IMG/VR virus record: IMGVR_UViG_3300027970_000021
Coordinates: 1-64,000 of that record
DNA length: 64,000 nucleotides
Strand: one strand, 5' to 3'
Origin: a virus
Below are positions 60,547 through 64,000 of this stretch, piece after piece. The position numbers and the translations under genes are program-made. How positions within the stretch are numbered: position 1 is the first letter of the stretch; each line of letters opens with the position of its first letter. The notes beneath the pieces are model-generated. The model was not told where the DNA came from. It searched no databases and worked only from the letters and a program-made list of their open reading frames with translations.

Positions 60547-61932
60547 CTATAACGTTTTTACATATTTAGCCTGACCGGCATCGTATATCTTATAAAGTCC
60601 TAACTCTTTAGCGTATTCTTTCTCGGAAAGCCCCCTGGCGTCCATATTAGCCTTACAATACAGTCTATTAAAGGTCTTTACCCCATCTGTCCATTTCCAC
60701 CCAAGAGTGGTCCCAGAGCGTTTAAATGCGTTCTTTTCTAAAGACTCTCCGGTGGCGTAGCGAAGGTCAACAAATGAGACGATTTCTCCACCAAAAGCCT
60801 CTAAAAACTTGCAGAGCTTAGAAAAGCCACCAATAATGGACGTATTAAGTTCATTTGAATAACGAACAATCTCAGAGCCCGTTTTTGTTTCTTTAAAAGT
60901 CATGACAGAAACGAGTTTATTATCATAGAAAAGACCGAGGGCTCTGGAAGCTGGACCTTTCCCCATCAAGTGAGTCCTTTCTAGGAATTCTGAGGCTTCT
61001 TTAAACTCGATTTCTTGAAGAGAGCATTTTCGAGCAAAGATTCTTGTATTCGATTTCTTGATATTACCAATCATGCTTTGAATAATAAGGGGGCGTTCTT
61101 TAATCTCGTCTTGTCGAAATTGTAGAAGCCGCAATCCAACATTTTCATAATCAATTCGTTTATTAATGTGATATTTATTATCTTTCTTGTATAAATCTGA
61201 ATGGTAAATTAATCCATCAACGTCAATATATGTATCCTCTGATAGTTTAAAGTCCGGCTTGTATTTCAGATCATCGCAAATCTTTTTATTAAAAGATGGA
61301 AGATTTTCTATGGTCTTTTGGAATTGCGTTTCTAGGATTGATTTGTACGATTTATGATTCTCAATCCAATCTTCTGTGGCTTCAATTCCATGCTCTTTTA
61401 AATAACGATAAATAAGACAAACTGGGACATCCTTTTCTTTCGAAATTTCGTGCGCATTTTTGCCCGAAAACACCGGCCTTGCATTAATTTTGCCCGGATT
61501 ATTAACTCCGTATTTCTTAAGAAGCCCGGCGCGTGCCTTTTCAGTCTGAACATGCTTCCAATCAGCCCCATAACGGGACACATTTGTCTTCTTCACTTTA
61601 TCACGAAGCTCAGGACTCTTTAAAGCGTTCTCAACACCATAACGCGACAGCATAGTGGAACGAAACTTCTCTTTGTATTCCGGAAGTTGGGAATTATTAA
61701 CTACTCCGTATTTAGAAAGCATCGTTTTGGTGCGGTTTTCGTTTTTCCTATCGGGATGCGTGCTTTGCGCCGCAATTTGAAGATATTTAAGGGAAGTTTC
61801 AAACTCACCGTACAAAATGTCAATGAATTTTTGTTTCTTAGTTTTTGGGGCTGAAAGATCTGTAGAAGAATGGACAATGACATTCTCGGGAAGCCAATCC
61901 CTAGGCTTTGATTTATCAATTTTATTTTTCAT
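60547..61932 (-). CDS. Vsr-like homing endonuclease with SKYGV repeats, 461 aa
   Basis: The first half has four repeats of the type (S/L)(K/R)YG(V/A)(V/E/D/N)N (KYGVVNNSQLPEYKEKF; RYGVENALKSPELRDKV; RYGADWKHVQTEKAR; KYGVNNPGKI), the DNA-binding repeat seen in large phage homing endonucleases. The middle has the Vsr/PD-(D/E)xK motif DFKLSEDTYIDVDGLIYHSDLYKKDNKYHINKR, then VGLRLLQFRQDEI. The C-terminus has another conserved part (FVDLRYATGESLEKNAFKRSGTTLGWKWTDG). It is inserted right after the capsid terminator and has its own promoter. Confidence 0.8.
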   Translation of the reverse strand: MKNKIDKSKPRDWLPENVIVHSSTDLSAPKTKKQKFIDILYGEFETSLKYLQIAAQSTHPDRKNENRTKTMLSKYGVVNNSQLPEYKEKFRSTMLSRYGVENALKSPELRDKVKKTNVSRYGADWKHVQTEKARAGLLKKYGVNNPGKINARPVFSGKNAHEISKEKDVPVCLIYRYLKEHGIEATEDWIENHKSYKSILETQFQKTIENLPSFNKKICDDLKYKPDFKLSEDTYIDVDGLIYHSDLYKKDNKYHINKRIDYENVGLRLLQFRQDEIKERPLIIQSMIGNIKKSNTRIFARKCSLQEIEFKEASEFLERTHLMGKGPASRALGLFYDNKLVSVMTFKETKTGSEIVRYSNELNTSIIGGFSKLCKFLEAFGGEIVSFVDLRYATGESLEKNAFKRSGTTLGWKWTDGVKTFNRLYCKANMDARGLSEKEYAKELGLYKIYDAGQAKYVKTL

Positions 61933-61938
61933 AATGAA

Positions 61939-61968
61939 ATTATAACACAGAACACACTATTCTGTCAA
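61939..61968 (-). promoter_or_regulatory. Consensus sigma70 promoter for the Vsr-like endonuclease
   Basis: On the minus strand, a perfect -35 TTGACA (61968-61963), 18-base spacer, perfect -10 TATAAT (61944-61939). The expected transcription start is at or next to the ATG at 61932, so the transcript would be leaderless or nearly so. It lies between the capsid terminator and the endonuclease. Confidence 0.85.
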
Positions 61969-61982
61969 GCTCCATTTAAAGA

Positions 61983-62016
61983 CAAAAAGAAGGCCCGAGT
62001 ATTTCTACCCAGGCCT
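61983..62016 (-). terminator. Terminator of the phage A capsid gene
   Basis: Minus strand arms AGGCCTGGGTA (62016-62006) and TACTCGGGCCT (62001-61991), 11 pairs with two G-T wobbles, GAAA tetraloop, then TCTTTTTGTC. It lies 25 bases after the capsid stop codon. Confidence 0.9.
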
Positions 62017-62040
62017 CCAAATCTAAACAGCTACGGCTGC

Positions 62041-63090
62041 TTATACGGGGTTAACAATTGCGTAGATGAGCGTGCTCTTACCAGGAGCGGAGCAGAAGAG
62101 GGCCTGATCGCTCCAAAGGCGAAGCTCAAATCCGGCGCTCTCAGAGAGATGGCGGAAGAACTCGTCTTTTTGGCCGGGAAGAGTGAAGGTCATGTCAGAA
62201 CTACCGACACGGCTCCAGTCATCGAGGCTTAGGAGGTAAGAGTAGCCTTCTTTGACATAGATCGAGGGTTCGATTTCAATGTCACCATTCTGTGAATGGA
62301 AGAGGATGCTCTTGCTACCGTTCTCAACTTTAGCAGCGCTGTATGACGAATCATACTTACGGAGAGCCGCTTGGTCGGAAAGGAGTGAACTCCAGGTACG
62401 GGGGTTGACGTAGCAAATTACTTTGCTGTCAAGGCCCTTTTCTACTGCACGAGCAACGGCGTTGTTAAGCTTGGGGAAGCTAAGAGCGCCAGAGCTAGCA
62501 GAGTATTCGTTACCCTTGAAGAGGTTGTAGGTAGCGGTGTCGATGTTGAACAACGTACCAGTTGAGGTTAGGATCTTATGTACGCCAGGGAATTCGTTAC
62601 CGTAAGCGCCTTTGTGCCAGATTACGTCGGTGGCAACTACGCCAGCGGCACCAGCAGAGGTCTTAAGGGTAACTACGCGAGTGTCCATGTTGACGTTCTT
62701 AACAGAGAATTCTCCGCGAGAAACGGCACCAGAGGCATCACGAATTTCGATAGGCATGTTCTCAGCACCGGCCCAGATACCAGGAGCCCACTCGGCAGTG
62801 GTGATCGTGATATCAGCAGCAGAGACGCTAGCAACGGTGGCGTAACCAACTTGACCGTAGAACATTTCGATCTCTAGCTTTTTGGCTAGTGAACGGAGCA
62901 TGTTCGCTACAAGATACTTGGTGGCGTCCATGAAGGCTTGAGCCGTACCTTGTGAAGCACGCGAAGCGGCAGAATAACCAAGGACAGAACGCATGAGGAT
63001 AGGGTTCCCACGGATCTGAGCGTCCTTGATTACGCCAGCGACGGCGGGGTTAAGGTTGAACGCATCTTCGTCAGAAGCGGCGAAAGTAAC
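62041..63090 (-). CDS. Major capsid protein of phage A, 3' exon (349 codons)
   Basis: It begins in-frame with VTFAASDEDAFNLNPAVAGVIKDAQIRGNPILMRSVLGYSAASRA and continues to the stop at 62041. A reading starting at the ATG at 63093 would add only a Met and would lack the head of the protein, which is found at 63593-63734. The joined protein is ...LGMEHG-VTFAAS..., a continuous capsid sequence. The C-terminus (FELRLWSDQALFCSAPGKSTLIYAIVNPV) is typical of this capsid type. It is distinct from the phage B capsid. Confidence 0.85.
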   Translation of the reverse strand, partial: VTFAASDEDAFNLNPAVAGVIKDAQIRGNPILMRSVLGYSAASRASQGTAQAFMDATKYLVANMLRSLAKKLEIEMFYGQVGYATVASVSAADITITTAEWAPGIWAGAENMPIEIRDASGAVSRGEFSVKNVNMDTRVVTLKTSAGAAGVVATDVIWHKGAYGNEFPGVHKILTSTGTLFNIDTATYNLFKGNEYSASSGALSFPKLNNAVARAVEKGLDSKVICYVNPRTWSSLLSDQAALRKYDSSYSAAKVENGSKSILFHSQNGDIEIEPSIYVKEGYSYLLSLDDWSRVGSSDMTFTLPGQKDEFFRHLSESAGFELRLWSDQALFCSAPGKSTLIYAIVNPV

Positions 63091-63592
63091 CATTTTGTTA
63101 TCGTAAGGGCTCTTTATCCCCTACTTCTTATAGTTTCCTATAAGTTCAGACTATCTTTTCAGAAGCCATGAGCTTCTGTCGGTGACTCGTGGGAATATTC
63201 TATTCCGCTTTCGCGGGTTCAATTCCTAGTCGTTGCGCGTGTGAAGAACTTTTAAGTCCAACACTTCCGCTCTGATTGGCATATTCAGATAGATAGAAAA
63301 ACTTCCACCCTAAGCTACTTTTTCTCCTGCCTGTATTTTTACAGATTTCCTCAACAGTAAAGTTTTCTTTTCCATAGCTTCGGATAGCATTAGAAATATG
63401 ACGATTACGTTTTTCTACACAATGAGAATTAAAGCGACGAGAAACTGAGCCAGTTGTTTGACCAACATACTCTTTTCCGTTCACATTATTCTTAATTTTG
63501 TAGATTATTCCGTATCTCATATATCTATCCTATCACATCTAACTTAGCTTTCCAAGTTTTTTCACCAATTTATTAGCACGGCATTAAACTTT
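63091..63592 (-). other. Group I-like self-splicing intron in the capsid gene (502 nt)
   Basis: 5' site: exon end GCACGGT pairs perfectly with intron bases GCCGTGC, giving a P1 with the required T-G pair at the splice site. 3' end: the last intron base is G (of ATG at 63091-63093), followed by GTT. Near the 3' end lies a P9-like hairpin CTTATAG-GAAA-CTATAAG (63127-63144) next to an S-like element AAAGATAGTCTGAAC (63159-63144). A probable P8 stem AGAAGC/GCTTCT is close by. I could not pair all of P7, so the subgroup is open. It contains a GIY-YIG gene. Confidence 0.85.
63200..63520 (-). CDS. Intron-encoded GIY-YIG homing endonuclease, 106 aa
   Basis: Starts RYGIIYKIKNNVNGKEYVGQTTGSVSRRFNSH: GIY with a YVG variant of the second motif and the conserved Arg of the following helix. 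The second half (HISNAIRSYGKENFTVEEICKN) carries the expected Asn/Glu region. About 105 residues is short for T4 I-TevI-type proteins, which carry a DNA-binding extension, so binding may be minimal. It would cut intronless capsid alleles to spread the intron. Confidence 0.85.
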   Translation of the reverse strand: MRYGIIYKIKNNVNGKEYVGQTTGSVSRRFNSHCVEKRNRHISNAIRSYGKENFTVEEICKNTGRRKSSLGWKFFYLSEYANQSGSVGLKSSSHAQRLGIEPAKAE

Positions 63593-63734
63593 ACCGTGCT
63601 CCATCCCCAAAATAACTGGCTGATGGTACAAATTGCCAGGCATCTTGGATTTCTCCATGAATGCCACGCGATTTACTAGCTTTACGCCATCCGGAATAAG
63701 TTCTTTAAGCTTATTCGCATAAGTTTCTTTCGAA
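63593..63734 (-). CDS. Major capsid protein of phage A, internal exon (47 codons)
   Basis: Minus strand from about 63733: SKETYANKLKELIPDGVKLVNR, then VAFMEKSKMPGNLYHQPVILGMEHG. It is preceded by an in-frame stop and intron-like structure and ends at the P1 splice site at 63593. The phrase KLKELIPDG...YHQPV...GMEHG is the usual head of this capsid family, so this is the exon that joins to 63090. It is only 142 nt. The upstream border (63734/63735) is inferred; the rest of the N-terminus lies outside the window. Confidence 0.75.
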
Positions 63735-64000
63735 CTGTTTGCTCCAATTACTTGGAGTGTCGGACTATATCATCTGGCTTATTGCCAGCCGCGCGCTGTA
63801 AAATTCTGAATTGATAAACTTGCTCAATATATCTAAATTTATGTTGCATACTTTTAAGTCCAAGAACCGTGTCTCGGATTGTATGCCATATCTTTAAGGA
63901 GTCTTTTTCCGTAAAGGCTAGGAATGGATAGGTTTTAGATGTCCTTTTATCATTCATAAACCTAACTTTGGGCTTTACTCCAAGCTGTGTTTCAAACCAT
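63735..64000 (-). other. 3' part of a second group I-like intron
   Basis: Minus strand: S-like element AGATGATATAGTCCG (63775-63761), the classic group I P7 motif. It is followed by P9 hairpin CTCCAA-GTAA-TTGGAG (63757-63742) with a GTAA tetraloop, and a final G at 63735 that would precede the exon. The in-frame stop before the exon supports an intron. The 5' part lies past the window end. Confidence 0.75.
63748..64000 (-). CDS. Partial intron-encoded protein, possibly LAGLIDADG-type (84 codons seen)
   Basis: The frame is open to the window end (WFETQLGVKPKVRFMNDKRT...) and stops with TAA at 63748, within the P9 loop, so its last codons also form the S element of the ribozyme. TSKTYPFLAFTEKDSLKIWHTIRDTVLGLKSM has a weak likeness to the C-terminal half of LAGLIDADG nucleases. 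The diagnostic motif would lie upstream, beyond the window. Tentative. Confidence 0.45.
   Translation of the reverse strand, partial: WFETQLGVKPKVRFMNDKRTSKTYPFLAFTEKDSLKIWHTIRDTVLGLKSMQHKFRYIEQVYQFRILQRAAGNKPDDIVRHSK

Noticed and set aside
1-64000. CRISPR arrays, tRNA and rRNA genes
   Set aside because: No regular repeat-spacer array was seen (the only dense repeat is the microsatellite at 45.4 kb), and I noticed no tRNA cloverleaf or rRNA segments; a tRNAscan run would be needed for certainty.

Overview
The window is bacteriophage DNA from end to end; I see no host chromosomal gene, integrase, tRNA or rRNA. It looks like two tailed phages joined together. Phage A (1-18.9 kb and about 58-64 kb) has an AT-richer style. 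It contributes a major capsid gene broken by group I introns, two tail fibres, a head-tail adaptor-like protein, a 1,659-residue tail protein, several internal virion-like proteins, a holin-like protein and four homing endonuclease-type genes. Its terminase, portal and replication genes are not in the window. Phage B (about 20-58 kb) is GC-richer and looks like a complete, virulent, T7-shaped podovirus-like genome of about 38.3 kb. It has its own terminase, portal, scaffold, capsid, tail tubes, internal virion proteins, tail fibre, replication module and lysis module, but no phage RNA polymerase.

The two phages meet inside two direct copies of one tail-fibre C-terminal region (18890-20210 and 57152-58472, offset 38,262 bp). 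Within these diverged copies lies a block of 392 bp that is identical by eye (19762-20153 and 58024-58415). Reading the minus strand, phage A runs into the first copy, the entire phage B follows, and phage A resumes after the second copy. That is what one crossover between a circular 38,262-bp phage B and phage A would give, and also what an assembler would make of two phages sharing a 392-bp exact segment. The assembly explanation is the simpler one; the shared tail tip suggests that both phages infect the same or similar hosts.

Phage A layout: convergent plus-strand genes at 1-1228 meet a long minus-strand virion operon. In transcription order it reads capsid (with introns), capsid terminator, Vsr-like homing endonuclease with its own promoter, a small tail protein, a 949-residue tail fibre, two small proteins, an HNH endonuclease, a second fibre, small proteins, the adaptor-like protein, the 1,659-residue tail protein, internal virion-type proteins and the holin-like gene.

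Phage B layout: a control region at 40.78-41.14 kb separates a leftward late operon (small and large terminase, connector, scaffold, capsid, tail tubes, GNAT-like and gp14-like virion proteins, two large internal proteins, tail fibre, secreted C1q-like protein) from a rightward early/replication operon. The rightward operon holds small and exported proteins, an HNH nuclease, a Fis-like regulator, a primase-helicase, an SNF2-like helicase, a possible single-strand binding protein, a DnaQ-like exonuclease, a family A DNA polymerase and a VRR-NUC-like nuclease. A leftward lysis cluster (CHAP endolysin, holin-like and spanin-like proteins) lies at 54.75-57.15 kb and, on a circular phage B, continues directly from the late operon.

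The host is probably Gram-negative: phage B carries genes for Sec-type signal peptides, a putative lipoprotein and a spanin-like protein. I cannot name the host.
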